NCBI GenBank assembly: GCA_018228685.1 | Contig: CP073691.1 | Span: 930,001 to 994,000, forward strand | Reading direction: 5' to 3' | Length of the DNA stretch: 64,000 nucleotides | Source of the DNA: Clostridiaceae bacterium Marseille-Q4149 | Lineage (GTDB): Bacteria; Bacillota; Clostridia; Oscillospirales; Oscillospiraceae | Shown here: positions 1 to 8,694 of the stretch, piece after piece | Numbering within the stretch: position 1 is the first letter of the stretch | How the letters are laid out: each line of letters begins with the position of its first letter | Position numbers and translations under genes: made by a program | The notes under the pieces: model-generated | Database searches by the model: none | The model's input: the letters and a program-made list of their open reading frames with translations, nothing else | What the model was told of the DNA's origin: nothing

Positions 1-102
1 AAGACCCTGCGGGGCCTGCTGTCGGCGTTTATGAAGGAGTTTTCCCGGCGGCCGGAGCACAAAGCGCTGCATATTTACACCGATTGTAATCTGATGGACT
101 GA
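1..102 (+). CDS. priA: Primosomal protein N' (PriA), C-terminal end only
   Basis: This is the last 33 codons of a gene that begins before the window, ending with TGA at 100-102. The tail, with HIYTDCNLMD near the end, fits the usual PriA C-terminus, which closes with a strand of the form hIDVNPxxhL. PriA is the replication-restart helicase that reloads the replisome on stalled forks. The call rests partly on position: priA-def-fmt-rsmB-rlmN-prpC-prkC-rsgA is a classic Firmicutes gene order. Only about 4% of the protein is visible, so no helicase motif can be checked. Confidence 0.7.
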   Translation, partial: KTLRGLLSAFMKEFSRRPEHKALHIYTDCNLMD

Positions 103-120
103 TAAAAGAGGTATACGACC

Positions 121-624
121 ATGGCATTGAGAAAAATCGTATTGCAGGGGGAGCCCTGCCTGACCAAGGTGTGCCGCCCGGTGACGGAGTTCAACGGCCG
201 GCTTCACACCCTGCTGGACGACCTGAAGGACACGCTGCTGGACTCCGGCGGCGTGGGCCTGGCCGCGCCCCAGGTGGGCATTCTGCGCCGGGTGTGCGTG
301 GTGATGAACGAGGATGACGAGATCATCGAGCTGGTGAACCCCGAGATCATCGCCACCGACGGCGAACAGACCGGGTTGGAGGGCTGCCTCAGCGTGCCCG
401 GAAAGTTCGGTATTGTGACCCGTCCTTACACGGTGCGGGTCCGGGCCCAGGACCGGGACGGCGCATTTTTCGAGGTGGAGGACGAGGCCCTGACGGCCCG
501 GTGCTTCTGCCACGAGATCGAGCATCTGGACGGTCATCTGTTCGTGGAGCGCACGGACCATCTGCTGACCGAGGAGGAGCTGGAGGAGTATATCCAGCAG
601 GAAGAGGGAGACGACGAGGAGTGA
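121..624 (+). CDS. def: Peptide deformylase
   Basis: Removes the N-formyl group from nascent proteins at the ribosome exit. The 167-aa protein has all three deformylase motifs: GVGLAAPQ (44-51), EGCLS (87-91) and HEIEH (131-135). Cys89, His131 and His135 should bind the catalytic metal and Glu132 should be the catalytic acid/base. The start ATG at 121 follows an AAAGAGG-like ribosome site at about 105-111. The acidic tail (EEEGDDEE-type) is longer than in many homologues. It overlaps fmt by four bases, and pairing with the formyltransferase is normal because the two enzymes add and remove the same group. Confidence 0.97.
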   Translation: MALRKIVLQGEPCLTKVCRPVTEFNGRLHTLLDDLKDTLLDSGGVGLAAPQVGILRRVCVVMNEDDEIIELVNPEIIATDGEQTGLEGCLSVPGKFGIVTRPYTVRVRAQDRDGAFFEVEDEALTARCFCHEIEHLDGHLFVERTDHLLTEEELEEYIQQEEGDDEE

Positions 625-1541
625 GGATCCTGTTTATGGGCACGCCGGATTTCGCGGTGGCGTCCCTGAAGCGGCTGGTGGAGGACGGGCACGAGATCTG
701 CGGCGTATTCACCCAGCCGGACCGCCCCAAAAACCGGGGGCATAAGCTGGCTTTTTCGCCGGTGAAGGAATACGCCCTGTCCCAGGGGCTGTCCGTGTAT
801 CAGCCCACGAAAATGCGGGACGGCACGGCCCTGGCCCTGGTGCGGGAGCTGCATCCGGAGCTGATCGTGGTGGCGGCCTATGGCCGCATCCTGCCGGAGG
901 ACATTCTGAACACCCCACCTTACGGCTCCATCAACGTCCATTCGTCCCTGCTGCCCAAATACCGGGGGGCGGCTCCCATCAACTGGGCCATCCTCAACGG
1001 CGAGAGGGAGACCGGCGTGACCATCATGTACATGGCCAAGGAGCTGGATGCCGGGGACATTCTGCATGTGCTGAAAACCGATATCGACCCCCAGGAGGAC
1101 GCCCAGACGCTGACGGCGCGGCTGGCGGAGCTGGGGGCCCAGGCGCTGTCCGAAACTGTGGAACAGCTTCGTGCCGGAACCGCTCACCGCACGGTTCAGG
1201 ACCACAGCGCCTATACCTACGCCCCCATGCTCACCAAGGACATGGGCATCATCGACTGGACAAAGCCCGCCGGGCATATCCATAACCAGGTCCGGGGCCT
1301 GATTCCCTGGCCCTGCGCCTCCACGGAGCTGGGCGGGGCTACGGTGAAGATATTCCGCACGGAGGTCCTGGGCGAGACCGGAAAAGCCCCCGGCGCCGTG
1401 GCGGCCGCCGGAAAGGCGGGCATCGACGTGGCCTGCGGCGACGGACATCTGCTGCGGATTCTGGAGCTGCAGCCCCAGGGGGGCCGCCGGATGGCGGCGG
1501 CGGACTATCTGCGGGGCCATCCCCTGCAGGTGGAGGCATGA
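621..1541 (+). CDS. fmt: Methionyl-tRNA formyltransferase
   Basis: Formylates initiator Met-tRNA using 10-formyl-tetrahydrofolate. I place the start at GTG 621, inside the def stop (GTGA), because the family begins with (M)RILFMGTPDFA, which is read exactly from there. The open frame upstream to 501 is only read-through inside def. The protein is 306 aa, normal for Fmt. The folate-site signature SLLPKYRGAAPI lies at residues 109-120, preceded by the catalytic Asn105-Val-His107, with Asp144 further on. The C-terminal OB-fold domain follows (about 205-306). It is translationally coupled to def and overlaps rsmB by ATGA. Confidence 0.96.
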   Translation: MRILFMGTPDFAVASLKRLVEDGHEICGVFTQPDRPKNRGHKLAFSPVKEYALSQGLSVYQPTKMRDGTALALVRELHPELIVVAAYGRILPEDILNTPPYGSINVHSSLLPKYRGAAPINWAILNGERETGVTIMYMAKELDAGDILHVLKTDIDPQEDAQTLTARLAELGAQALSETVEQLRAGTAHRTVQDHSAYTYAPMLTKDMGIIDWTKPAGHIHNQVRGLIPWPCASTELGGATVKIFRTEVLGETGKAPGAVAAAGKAGIDVACGDGHLLRILELQPQGGRRMAAADYLRGHPLQVEA

Positions 1542-2878
1542 GCCCCCGGGAGAAGCGCAGCGCCCGGGACGTGGCTCTGGATGCGCTGATGCAGGTGGAC
1601 AAGGCCAACGCCTGGTCCGATGAGGCCCTGCGCCGTCTGATCGCCCAAAACGGGCTGGACAGCCGGGACGCGGCCTTTGCCACCCGCCTGTGCTATGGGG
1701 TGATGCAGAACCGGATGCTGCTGGACTACTACATCGGCTGCTGGTGCGCCCAGAAGCCGGAGCGGCTGGAGCCGGTGATCCGCAGCATCCTGCGCATCGG
1801 CGGCTATCAGATATTGTTTATGGACCGGGTGCCCCACCGGGCCGCCGTCAACGAGGCGGTGGAGATGACCCGCCGCCACGGGCGGCCCAAGGCCGCCGGT
1901 ATGGTCAACGCCGTGCTGCGGCGGTTTGTGGAGCACTGGATGGATATGCCGGACCTGCCCAAGGGGTCCACGGCGGACTATCTCTCCCTGCGGTACAGCC
2001 ATCCCAAGTGGCTGGTGCTGCGGCTGCTGGACCTGATCGGCCCCGACGAGACCCAGGAGTTCCTGCGGCTGGACAACGACGCCGTTCCCACCTGCATCCA
2101 GGTGAACCCCCTGAAAACCACGGCGGAGGACCTGGAGCGGGAGCTGCGGGGCGACGGCGTCACCGTGCAGCCCCACCCCTGGCTGGAGGGCTGCCTGGAG
2201 ATCACCGGCACCGGGGACCTGCGCAGCCTGCCCGCCTTCCGGGAGGGACGGTTCCTGGTCCAGGACGCGGCGGCCCGTCTGGCCGCTATGGCGGCCTCCG
2301 CCGCCCCGGGGGACCGGGTGCTGGACGTGTGCGCCGCACCGGGAGGGAAATCCTTCTCCATGGCCATGGACATGGGCGACCGGGGGCAGATCCTGTCCTG
2401 CGACGTTCACCCCTACAAGGTGAAGCTCATCGAAAGCGGTGCCCAGCGCCTGGGGCTGACCTGCATCCGCGCGGCCGCCGCCGACGCCCGGGAGAGGCAC
2501 GCCGCCTGGGAGGGGCAGGCCGACGTGGTCATGGCCGACGTGCCCTGTTCGGGGCTGGGGATCATCCGGAAAAAGCCGGATATCCGCTATAAGAACCCCA
2601 AGGAGCTGGCCCAGCTGCCGCTGGTGCAGCGGGCCATCCTGGAAAACGCCTCCGGCTATGTGCGCCCCGGCGGCACGCTGGTGTATTCCACCTGCACGGT
2701 GCTGCCGGAGGAGAACGAGGACGTCACCGGGGATTTCCTGGACAAGCACCCGGAGTTTGAGCCGGTGCGGACGGCGTTTCCCCTGCCGGTGGGACCCTGC
2801 CCGGGGCAGGTGACCCTGTGGCCCCAGCGCCACGGCACCGACGGGTTTTATATCTGCCGGATGCGCAGAAAGGACTGA
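1538..2878 (+). CDS. rsmB: 16S rRNA (cytosine-967-C5)-methyltransferase
   Basis: Methylates C967 of 16S rRNA during small-subunit assembly. The 446-aa protein has an N-terminal NusB-like RNA-binding domain (about 5-135) and a C-terminal SAM methyltransferase of the NOL1/NOP2/Sun family. The cofactor motif CAAPGGK is at 265-271, PCSG at 336-339, and the catalytic-cysteine motif STC at 384-386. The start ATG overlaps the fmt stop (ATGA), and only 5 bases separate its stop from rlmN. The organisation matches fmt-rsmB-rlmN in other Firmicutes, so the assignment is secure. Confidence 0.96.
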   Translation: MSPREKRSARDVALDALMQVDKANAWSDEALRRLIAQNGLDSRDAAFATRLCYGVMQNRMLLDYYIGCWCAQKPERLEPVIRSILRIGGYQILFMDRVPHRAAVNEAVEMTRRHGRPKAAGMVNAVLRRFVEHWMDMPDLPKGSTADYLSLRYSHPKWLVLRLLDLIGPDETQEFLRLDNDAVPTCIQVNPLKTTAEDLERELRGDGVTVQPHPWLEGCLEITGTGDLRSLPAFREGRFLVQDAAARLAAMAASAAPGDRVLDVCAAPGGKSFSMAMDMGDRGQILSCDVHPYKVKLIESGAQRLGLTCIRAAAADARERHAAWEGQADVVMADVPCSGLGIIRKKPDIRYKNPKELAQLPLVQRAILENASGYVRPGGTLVYSTCTVLPEENEDVTGDFLDKHPEFEPVRTAFPLPVGPCPGQVTLWPQRHGTDGFYICRMRRKD

Positions 2879-2883
2879 GCAAA

Positions 2884-3924
2884 TTGACGGACATGCGATG
2901 CATGACGGAGGAGGAGATCACCCGGGTGCTGGCGGACATGGGCCAGCCCGCCTTCCGGGGCAAGCAGGTGTTCACCTGGCTGCACCGGGGGGTGCGCTCC
3001 TTCGACGAAATGAGCAATCTATCCAAACCCCTGCGCCAGCAGCTGGCCCAGGCGTACACCATCTCCGTGCCCACCGTGGCCCGGAAGCAAGAATCCCGGC
3101 TGGACGGCACCATAAAATACCTGTGGGAGCTGCCGGACGGCAACTGCATCGAAACGGTGCTGATGCAGTATCACCACGGCAATACCGTGTGCATCTCCTC
3201 CCAGGTGGGCTGCCGCATGGGCTGCGCCTTCTGCGCCAGCACCGTGGCCGGAAAGGTCCGGGACCTGACCGCCGGGGAGATGCTGGACCAGGTGCTGTTT
3301 ACCCAGCTGGATTCCGGCCGGGAGATCTCCAATATCGTGCTGATGGGTATTGGAGAGCCCCTGGACAACCGGGACAACGTGCTGCGCTTTCTGCGGCTGG
3401 TGAACCATCCCGACGGGCTGAACATCGGCATGCGCCATATCAGCCTGTCCACCTGCGGCGTGGTGCCGGGCATCGACGCCCTGGCGGAGGAGGACCTGCA
3501 GCTGACGCTGTCGGTGTCCCTCCACGCGCCGGACAGCGAGACCCGGTCCCGGATCATGCCGGTGAACCGGGCCTGGGACGTGGAGGAGCTGTTTGCCGCC
3601 TGCCACCGGTATTTCCGCCGGACCGGGCGGCGCATATCCTTTGAATACGCCATGATCGACGGGGTCAACGATCACGACTGGCAGGCGGACCTGATCGCCC
3701 GGCGCATCGCCGGTATGCCGGGCCATGTGAACCTGATCCCTCTCAACGACGTGGTGGAAAGCCCCTTCAAGCCCAGCCGCCGCATTGCGGCCTTCCAGAA
3801 GCGGCTGGAGTCCCACGGCATCACCGCCACCGTGCGGCGGAGCCTGGGCGGGGATATCGACGCCTCCTGCGGCCAGCTGCGCCGCCGCGCCATGGAGGAG
3901 AGAAAGGGGGAGGACCCTGAATGA
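2884..3924 (+). CDS. rlmN: Dual-specificity RNA methyltransferase RlmN (23S A2503 / tRNA A37)
   Basis: A radical-SAM enzyme making 2-methyladenosine in 23S rRNA and some tRNAs. The CxxxCxxC iron-sulfur motif is Cys110, Cys114 and Cys117. The two extra cysteines needed for methyl transfer are present: Cys103, seven residues before the cluster as in E. coli, and Cys329 in SCGQLR near the end. I choose TTG 2884 because AAAGGA at 2869-2874 is correctly spaced (9 nt). The ATG at 2893 would be 18 nt away and would shorten the conserved N-terminus. This gives 346 aa. The stop overlaps prpC by ATGA. Confidence 0.94.
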   Translation: MTDMRCMTEEEITRVLADMGQPAFRGKQVFTWLHRGVRSFDEMSNLSKPLRQQLAQAYTISVPTVARKQESRLDGTIKYLWELPDGNCIETVLMQYHHGNTVCISSQVGCRMGCAFCASTVAGKVRDLTAGEMLDQVLFTQLDSGREISNIVLMGIGEPLDNRDNVLRFLRLVNHPDGLNIGMRHISLSTCGVVPGIDALAEEDLQLTLSVSLHAPDSETRSRIMPVNRAWDVEELFAACHRYFRRTGRRISFEYAMIDGVNDHDWQADLIARRIAGMPGHVNLIPLNDVVESPFKPSRRIAAFQKRLESHGITATVRRSLGGDIDASCGQLRRRAMEERKGEDPE

Positions 3925-4643
3925 AGCATTGGGAGATCACCGACACCGGCCTGATACGCCATGAAAATCAGGACGCCTTCGGCTTTGCCCAGCTGCCCGG
4001 CGGCTACGCGGTGGCCGTGGTGTGCGACGGCATGGGCGGCGTGGCCGGGGGCAGCATCGCCAGCACCGTGGCGGTGGAGACCTTTATCCGCACCCTGACG
4101 GAAACGGGGCACTCCGGCCACCTGGACCGGGCGGTGCAGGAGGCCGTCACGGCGGCCAACGCTGCCATACGCCAGCGGGCCGCCGGTCATCCGGAGCTGA
4201 AAAGCATGGGCACCACCCTGGTGTCCGCCCTGGTGAAGGGGGACAAGGTCCTCATCAGCAACGTAGGCGACAGCCGGGCCTATCTGGCCGGAGCCGATGG
4301 CCTGCGCCAGATCAGCCGGGACCACTCCCTGGTGGAGGACATGGTGGAAAAGGGAGACCTGACCCCGGGACAGGCCCGCAGCCACCCCCGCCGCAACCTG
4401 ATCACCCGGGCCCTGGGTCCGGACCCCGCCGTGGAGGCAGACGGCTTCCCCCTGCAATGGAAGCCCGGGGATTTCCTGCTGCTGTGCTCCGACGGCCTGG
4501 TGAACACCGTCACGGACCAGGAAATTATGTTTGAAATTCTGCATAACGGACAGCCGGAGGACTGCTTGCAGCGGCTGATGGCCATTTCCAAGCAGCGGGG
4601 CGCGCCGGACAACGTGACGGCCATCCTGCTGATGAACGACTGA
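3921..4643 (+). CDS. prpC: PP2C-family Ser/Thr protein phosphatase (PrpC/Stp)
   Basis: Dephosphorylates the substrates of the neighbouring kinase PrkC, and PrkC itself. The 240-aa protein covers the whole PP2C fold without membrane segments: the N-terminal ITDTGLIRHENQDAF metal-binding strand, CDGMGG at about 35-40, SMGTTL, NVGDSRAYL, LLLCSDGL and the C-terminal PDNVTAILL. The acidic metal ligands in these motifs are all present, so it should be active. Its ATG overlaps the rlmN stop, and prkC starts 16 bases after its stop behind an AAGGAGG site. The prpC-prkC-rsgA order is the same as in Bacillus subtilis. Confidence 0.96.
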   Translation: MKHWEITDTGLIRHENQDAFGFAQLPGGYAVAVVCDGMGGVAGGSIASTVAVETFIRTLTETGHSGHLDRAVQEAVTAANAAIRQRAAGHPELKSMGTTLVSALVKGDKVLISNVGDSRAYLAGADGLRQISRDHSLVEDMVEKGDLTPGQARSHPRRNLITRALGPDPAVEADGFPLQWKPGDFLLLCSDGLVNTVTDQEIMFEILHNGQPEDCLQRLMAISKQRGAPDNVTAILLMND

Positions 4644-4659
4644 AGGAGGAATTGACGAT

Positions 4660-6582
4660 ATGGATCCTTACATTGGTAAAATGCTGGATAATCGCTACGA
4701 AATACTGGAGCTGATCGGCAGGGGAGGCATGGCCAACGTCTACAAGGCCAAGTGTCACCGGCTGGACCGGCTGGTAGCGGTGAAAATCCTGCACAGCGAC
4801 CTGGCCCAGAACGCCGACTTCCGCCGCCGGTTCATGGATGAGTCCCGGGCCGTGGCCCAGCTGTCCCACCCCAACATTGTGTCGGTATACGACGTGTCGT
4901 GCAGCGATGACGTGGACTACATCGTCATGGAGCTGATCGACGGCGTGACCCTGAAGCAGTATATGGAGCGCCGGGGCCAGATGGACTGGCGGGAGGCGCT
5001 GCACTTCATCACCCAGATCATGTGGGGCCTGAGCCATGCCCACAGCCGGGGCGTGATCCATCGGGACATCAAGCCCCAGAACATCATGGTCCTGCGGGAC
5101 GGCAGCGTCCGGGTGGCCGACTTCGGCATCGCGTGCCTGGCGGACCAGGGGCAGACCCTGACCCAGGAGACCCTGGGCTCCGTGCACTATATCTCGCCGG
5201 AGCAGGCCCGGGGCGACCGGGTGGACGCCCGGTCCGACATCTATTCCGCCGGCGTGGTGCTGTATGAGATGCTCACCGGCAAGCTGCCCTTCCAGGGGGA
5301 CTCCGCCGTGTCCGTGGCCATCCAGCACCTGAGCGCCGTGCCCAAGACCCCCCGGGAGCTGAATCCCGATATCCCCGAGGCCCTGGAGCTGATCTGCATG
5401 AAGGCCATGTGCCCGGACATCTCCAAGCGCTACCAGACCGCCGACGCCATGCTGGACGATCTGGAGAAATTCCGCAAGGACCCCGCCGTGGACATGGACT
5501 ATATCCGGGAGGACCTGAAGGCCGCCGTGGTGTGCCAGGAGCCCACCCAGCCCCTGCCTACCAACCAGGTGGCGGCGGTGAGCCGGGCCAACAGCGCCGT
5601 GGCCCAGGAAGAGGAGGACAAGAAGCACAGCCGCAAGGTGGTGGGCCTGGTCATCGGCGGGTTCGCCCTGGCCCTGGTGCTGATTTTCGTGGTGTTCAAG
5701 CTGGTGGCCGGCGGCTTTGACGCCGGCAATGGCACGGCGTCCCACCAGGTGCCGAACCTTCTGGGCAAGACCCTGGAGGAGGCCGAGGCCCTGCCCGAGG
5801 TGAAGGACGTCTTCCGCATCGAGGTGCTGGGCACCAAGCCCAGCGACAAGTATGAGCCCGGCCAGATCGTGGAGCAGGACCCCGCCAGCGGCCGCAGCCG
5901 CAAGAACAACCTGGTCATCAAGGTCTATCTCTGCGCCCAGGAGGACGACACGCTGATGCCCACCGTGGTGGGCAAGGAGTTCCTGATGGCCAAGACGGAG
6001 CTGGGCAACCTGCATCTGGACCTGGATGTCCAGCGGGCGGAGGCCTATTCCCCCGACGTGCCGGAGGGCCAGGTGATGCAGAGCTCCCCCGCCGCCGGTG
6101 AGCCCCTGAACAAGGGCGACACCGTGGTGCTGACCGTCAGCAAGGGGCCGGAGACCAAGCCCCTCACCGTGCCCAATTTCGTGACCATGCACATTGACGA
6201 CGCCGCCCAGCAGGCGGAGGCCCTGGGCCTGACCGTGGGCGAGCATCAGTATGAGTTCAGCGATAAGCCCGAGGGCACCGTCATCGGCCAGAGCATCCAG
6301 CAGGGCACCGAGGTGCAGTCCGGCACGGAGATCGTGTTCACCGTCAGCAAGGGCGCCAGCTCCGCTGAGCGGGTGGTGGTGTTCGACATCCCCGAGCAGT
6401 ACCGCAGCGACAGCAATATGAAGATCGAGGTCATGCAGGACGGCAGCATCATCCACTCCACCTATGTGGACGGCGGCACCGCCTCCTTTACCTACACCTT
6501 CCACGGCAGCGCCGGTTCCACCTCCACCATCAAGCTGTATATCAACGGAACCGAGGCCGTGGCCCAGGAGATCACGTTTTGA
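4660..6582 (+). CDS. prkC: Transmembrane Ser/Thr protein kinase with PASTA repeats (PrkC)
   Basis: Senses muropeptides or lipid II outside the cell and phosphorylates cytoplasmic proteins; in spore-formers it also acts in germination. The 640-aa protein has a Hanks-type kinase domain (about 10-275) with glycine loop GRGGMANVY (20-28), Lys42 in VAVK, HRD at 134-136 and DFG at 154-156. One membrane helix follows at about 327-350. Three PASTA repeats follow outside (about 362-425, 430-495 and 497-565), beginning with VPNLLGK, MPTVVGK and VPNFVTM. The last 75 residues are a non-PASTA extension. The ribosome site AAGGAGG lies just upstream of ATG 4660. Confidence 0.97.
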   Translation: MDPYIGKMLDNRYEILELIGRGGMANVYKAKCHRLDRLVAVKILHSDLAQNADFRRRFMDESRAVAQLSHPNIVSVYDVSCSDDVDYIVMELIDGVTLKQYMERRGQMDWREALHFITQIMWGLSHAHSRGVIHRDIKPQNIMVLRDGSVRVADFGIACLADQGQTLTQETLGSVHYISPEQARGDRVDARSDIYSAGVVLYEMLTGKLPFQGDSAVSVAIQHLSAVPKTPRELNPDIPEALELICMKAMCPDISKRYQTADAMLDDLEKFRKDPAVDMDYIREDLKAAVVCQEPTQPLPTNQVAAVSRANSAVAQEEEDKKHSRKVVGLVIGGFALALVLIFVVFKLVAGGFDAGNGTASHQVPNLLGKTLEEAEALPEVKDVFRIEVLGTKPSDKYEPGQIVEQDPASGRSRKNNLVIKVYLCAQEDDTLMPTVVGKEFLMAKTELGNLHLDLDVQRAEAYSPDVPEGQVMQSSPAAGEPLNKGDTVVLTVSKGPETKPLTVPNFVTMHIDDAAQQAEALGLTVGEHQYEFSDKPEGTVIGQSIQQGTEVQSGTEIVFTVSKGASSAERVVVFDIPEQYRSDSNMKIEVMQDGSIIHSTYVDGGTASFTYTFHGSAGSTSTIKLYINGTEAVAQEITF

Positions 6583-7460
6583 TCCGGGGACGCATTGAAA
6601 AGGCTCTCAGCGGGTTTTACTATGTGAACACCGGGGCGGAGACCCTGCAATGCCGGGCCCGGGGCAAGTTCCGCCGGGAGGGGCTGTCCCCCCTGGTGGG
6701 GGACTGGGTCCAGGTCCGGGAGCTGGGCGGCGGCGAGGGCTTTGTGGAGGCGGTGGAGCCCCGCCGCAACGCCTTCGACCGCCCGGCGGCGGCCAACATC
6801 GACCAGCTGGTGATCATCGCCTCCGCCGCCCTGCCGGTGACGGATCCGTATCTCATCGACCGCATCAGCGCCATTGCCGCCCTGAAGGACTGCCGGGTGC
6901 TGCTGTGCCTGAACAAGTGCGACCTGGACCCGGCGGAGGAGCTGTACGGGATATACAGCGGCTCTGCCATCCGGGTGCTGCGGGTCAGCGCCGTCACCGG
7001 CCAGGGGATCGACGAGCTGCGCCGGGAGCTGGCCGGAAAGCTCAGCGCCTTCACCGGCAACTCCGGCGTGGGAAAGTCCAGCATTCTCAACGCCCTGGAC
7101 CCCCGTTTTTCCCTGGCGGTGGGGGAGGTCAGCAAGGCCCTGGGCCGGGGACGGCACACCACCCGCCATGTGGAGCTGTTTTCCCTGGGGCAGGACACCT
7201 ATGTCATCGACACCCCGGGCTTTGCGTCCTTTGATACCCAGGAGCTGGACCTGGAGCTGAAGGAGCACCTGCCGGAGACCTTCCCGGAGTTTGCCCCTTA
7301 TGTAGGCGGCTGCCGCTTTGTGGGGTGCAGCCACACCAAGGAGAAGGGCTGCGCCGTGCTGGAGGCCGTCCATCAAGGGAAGATCCCTCGCAGCCGCCAC
7401 GCCAGCTATCTGCGGCTGTATAACGAGCTGAAGGACCTGAAGGCCTGGGATAAGAAATAA
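6579..7460 (+). CDS. rsgA: Ribosome small-subunit maturation GTPase RsgA
   Basis: A circularly permuted GTPase that checks late 30S assembly. The GTPase motifs appear in the permuted order: NKCD (112-115), then GNSGVGKSS (160-168), then DTPGF (211-215). An N-terminal OB fold precedes them, and a C-terminal zinc knuckle uses Cys245, Cys250, His252 and Cys258. The start is TTG 6579, overlapping the prkC stop as TTGA. The family N-terminus MIRGRIxKALSGFYYV is read from there, and CAGGAG at about 6565-6570 is the ribosome site. The protein is 293 aa. It is the last gene of the operon, and rpe, which often follows in Bacilli, is absent. Confidence 0.96.
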   Translation: MIRGRIEKALSGFYYVNTGAETLQCRARGKFRREGLSPLVGDWVQVRELGGGEGFVEAVEPRRNAFDRPAAANIDQLVIIASAALPVTDPYLIDRISAIAALKDCRVLLCLNKCDLDPAEELYGIYSGSAIRVLRVSAVTGQGIDELRRELAGKLSAFTGNSGVGKSSILNALDPRFSLAVGEVSKALGRGRHTTRHVELFSLGQDTYVIDTPGFASFDTQELDLELKEHLPETFPEFAPYVGGCRFVGCSHTKEKGCAVLEAVHQGKIPRSRHASYLRLYNELKDLKAWDKK

Positions 7461-7463
7461 AAA

Positions 7464-7497
7464 AATTCCTCTGCATGCTTGCAGAGGAATTTTTTTT
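7464..7497. terminator. Bidirectional intrinsic terminator between rsgA and the minus-strand operon
   Basis: An 11-bp perfect stem (AATTCCTCTGC at 7464-7474 with its complement at 7481-7491) has a 6-nt loop, a T run on the right and an A run on the left. It should end both the rsgA operon and the converging transcript of the gene at 7499-7762. Confidence 0.93.
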
Positions 7498-7498
7498 C

Positions 7499-7762
7499 TT
7501 ACAGGCTTCCCTCCCGGGTATAGTGCTCGTACCGCTCCTGCAGCCAGGCTTTCAGCTGCTCCACGCCCTGGTCGTCCCAGGGGAAGTCCTGCTGCTGCAC
7601 GTCCTTGGCCACCTCGAAGCAGTACACGGTGTAGACCGCCGTGTGCAGAAGGCCGTTGTCCTTGTCCATTTCAAAGCGATACCGGAAGTCGTCGATGTTC
7701 CCGGTATACACGAAGGCCCGCTTGAACCACCGGGGCGTCAGCTGGGAAAAGTTCGGATGCAT
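7499..7762 (-). CDS. Conserved-looking hypothetical protein, 87 aa
   Basis: I do not recognise a family. The protein is small, soluble, acidic and rich in aromatic residues (MHPNFSQLTPRWFKRAF at the start, then alternating Tyr, Phe and Asp), with no signal peptide or membrane segment. I choose the ATG at 7762: AAGGAG ends 8 nt upstream of it, whereas the GTG three codons earlier would overlap that ribosome site. It lies 24 nt downstream of the HAD phosphatase gene and is probably co-transcribed with it. The shared terminator at 7464-7497 closes the operon. No function is assigned. Confidence 0.75.
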   Translation of the reverse strand: MHPNFSQLTPRWFKRAFVYTGNIDDFRYRFEMDKDNGLLHTAVYTVYCFEVAKDVQQQDFPWDDQGVEQLKAWLQERYEHYTREGSL

Positions 7763-7786
7763 CTGAATCACTCCTTATAAAGTCTT

Positions 7787-8467
7787 TCACACCAGGTCGT
7801 ATAGCTGCCGCAGATCCAGAATCTCGTAGTCGATCCGCAGGTCCTCCGGCCGGGCGGCTTCCTTGGGGTTGTACCAGCAGCAGGGGAGGCCGTAGTTATT
7901 GGCTCCCCGGATGTCGCTGGACAGGGAGTCCCCCACCAGCAGGCAGTTCTCCCGGGTGATGCCATCAATGCGGGAGAAAACGTAGTCGAAGTATGCGGCA
8001 CTGGGCTTGCTGGCCCCGGCCTCCTCCGAAATAAAGGCCCCGGTGATATAGGGCGCAATGGCGCTGCCCGCCAGCCGGGACCGCTGCACCGCCGCCACGG
8101 CGTTGGTGACGATGTACAGCCGGTGCTCCCGGGACAGGCCCCGGCAGACCTCCAAGGCGTGGGGCAGCAGCAGGGTGTTCTGTCCCAGCACCTGTAGGTG
8201 CAGTTCGTTGCACCGGGCCGCATCCCGATCCAGGCCCATTTCCTTCAGAAAACGCCGGAACCGCTCCACCACCAGAAAGTCCTTGGTGCACTCGCCCCGG
8301 TCAAAGGCCGCCCACATGGCGTTGTTGCACCGCTTATAGCACTGAAAGCTCTCCTCCGTGTCCGGGATGTCATATCGGGCGCACACCTCATGAAAAGCGT
8401 GCCGGTTTCCCGCGTCAAAATCAAACAATGTGTTGTCTGCGTCCAGCAGCAGATAGGGGTATTTCAT
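7787..8467 (-). CDS. HAD hydrolase, YjjG-type nucleotidase family
   Basis: Probably a 5'-nucleotidase acting on non-canonical pyrimidine nucleotides, by similarity to the YjjG/YfnB group. The 226-aa protein starts with the HAD motif I LLLDADNTLFDFD, with nucleophile Asp9 and acid/base Asp11. Later come a Ser/Thr motif II (IVTNA), the motif III lysine in GASKPSAAYF and motif IV GDSLSSD. A helical cap lies between motif I and II, as in YjjG. The start at 8467 is set by AGGAG 7 nt upstream; the frame is open further up but has no ribosome site there. A good sigma-A promoter lies at 8500-8528. Substrate specificity is inferred, not seen. Confidence 0.88.
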   Translation of the reverse strand: MKYPYLLLDADNTLFDFDAGNRHAFHEVCARYDIPDTEESFQCYKRCNNAMWAAFDRGECTKDFLVVERFRRFLKEMGLDRDAARCNELHLQVLGQNTLLLPHALEVCRGLSREHRLYIVTNAVAAVQRSRLAGSAIAPYITGAFISEEAGASKPSAAYFDYVFSRIDGITRENCLLVGDSLSSDIRGANNYGLPCCWYNPKEAARPEDLRIDYEILDLRQLYDLV

Positions 8468-8499
8468 GTCGTTGCTCCTGTTATTATATGGTAATAGGG

Positions 8500-8528
8500 A
8501 GTATATCATAACTGCGGCAAGGATGCAA
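8500..8528 (-). promoter_or_regulatory. Sigma-A promoter for the HAD phosphatase operon
   Basis: Read on the minus strand, TTGCAT (-35, 8528-8523) and TATACT (-10, 8505-8500) are separated by 17 nt. The start codon is about 33 nt beyond the -10. Divergent from the rRNA promoters, which start about 65 bp away. Confidence 0.75.
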
Positions 8529-8592
8529 TAGCGGATTCATAACCCCACCTTCTGGCAGGGATAAAAAAGTTGAAAAATGCGGGAAAAAGGTG

Positions 8593-8621
8593 TTGACAAA
8601 TGGGGAATGGGGTGGTATTCT
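8593..8621 (+). promoter_or_regulatory. rRNA operon promoter P1
   Basis: A perfect -35 TTGACA (8593-8598) and -10 TATTCT (8616-8621) are spaced by 17 nt. It is the first of three tandem promoters whose -35 boxes lie 102 and 100 bp apart. An A-rich tract precedes it, as in P2 and P3. Confidence 0.85.
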
Positions 8622-8694
8622 AACAAAGCTGTCGGCGAGAGCCGCGGCGGAGACACGGAGAACCGAAAAAAACAAGACTTCCCGAAAAAAGTTC

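Noticed and set aside
501..620. N-terminal extension of fmt
   Set aside because: It lies wholly within def in another frame, and the family's first residues start at GTG 621.
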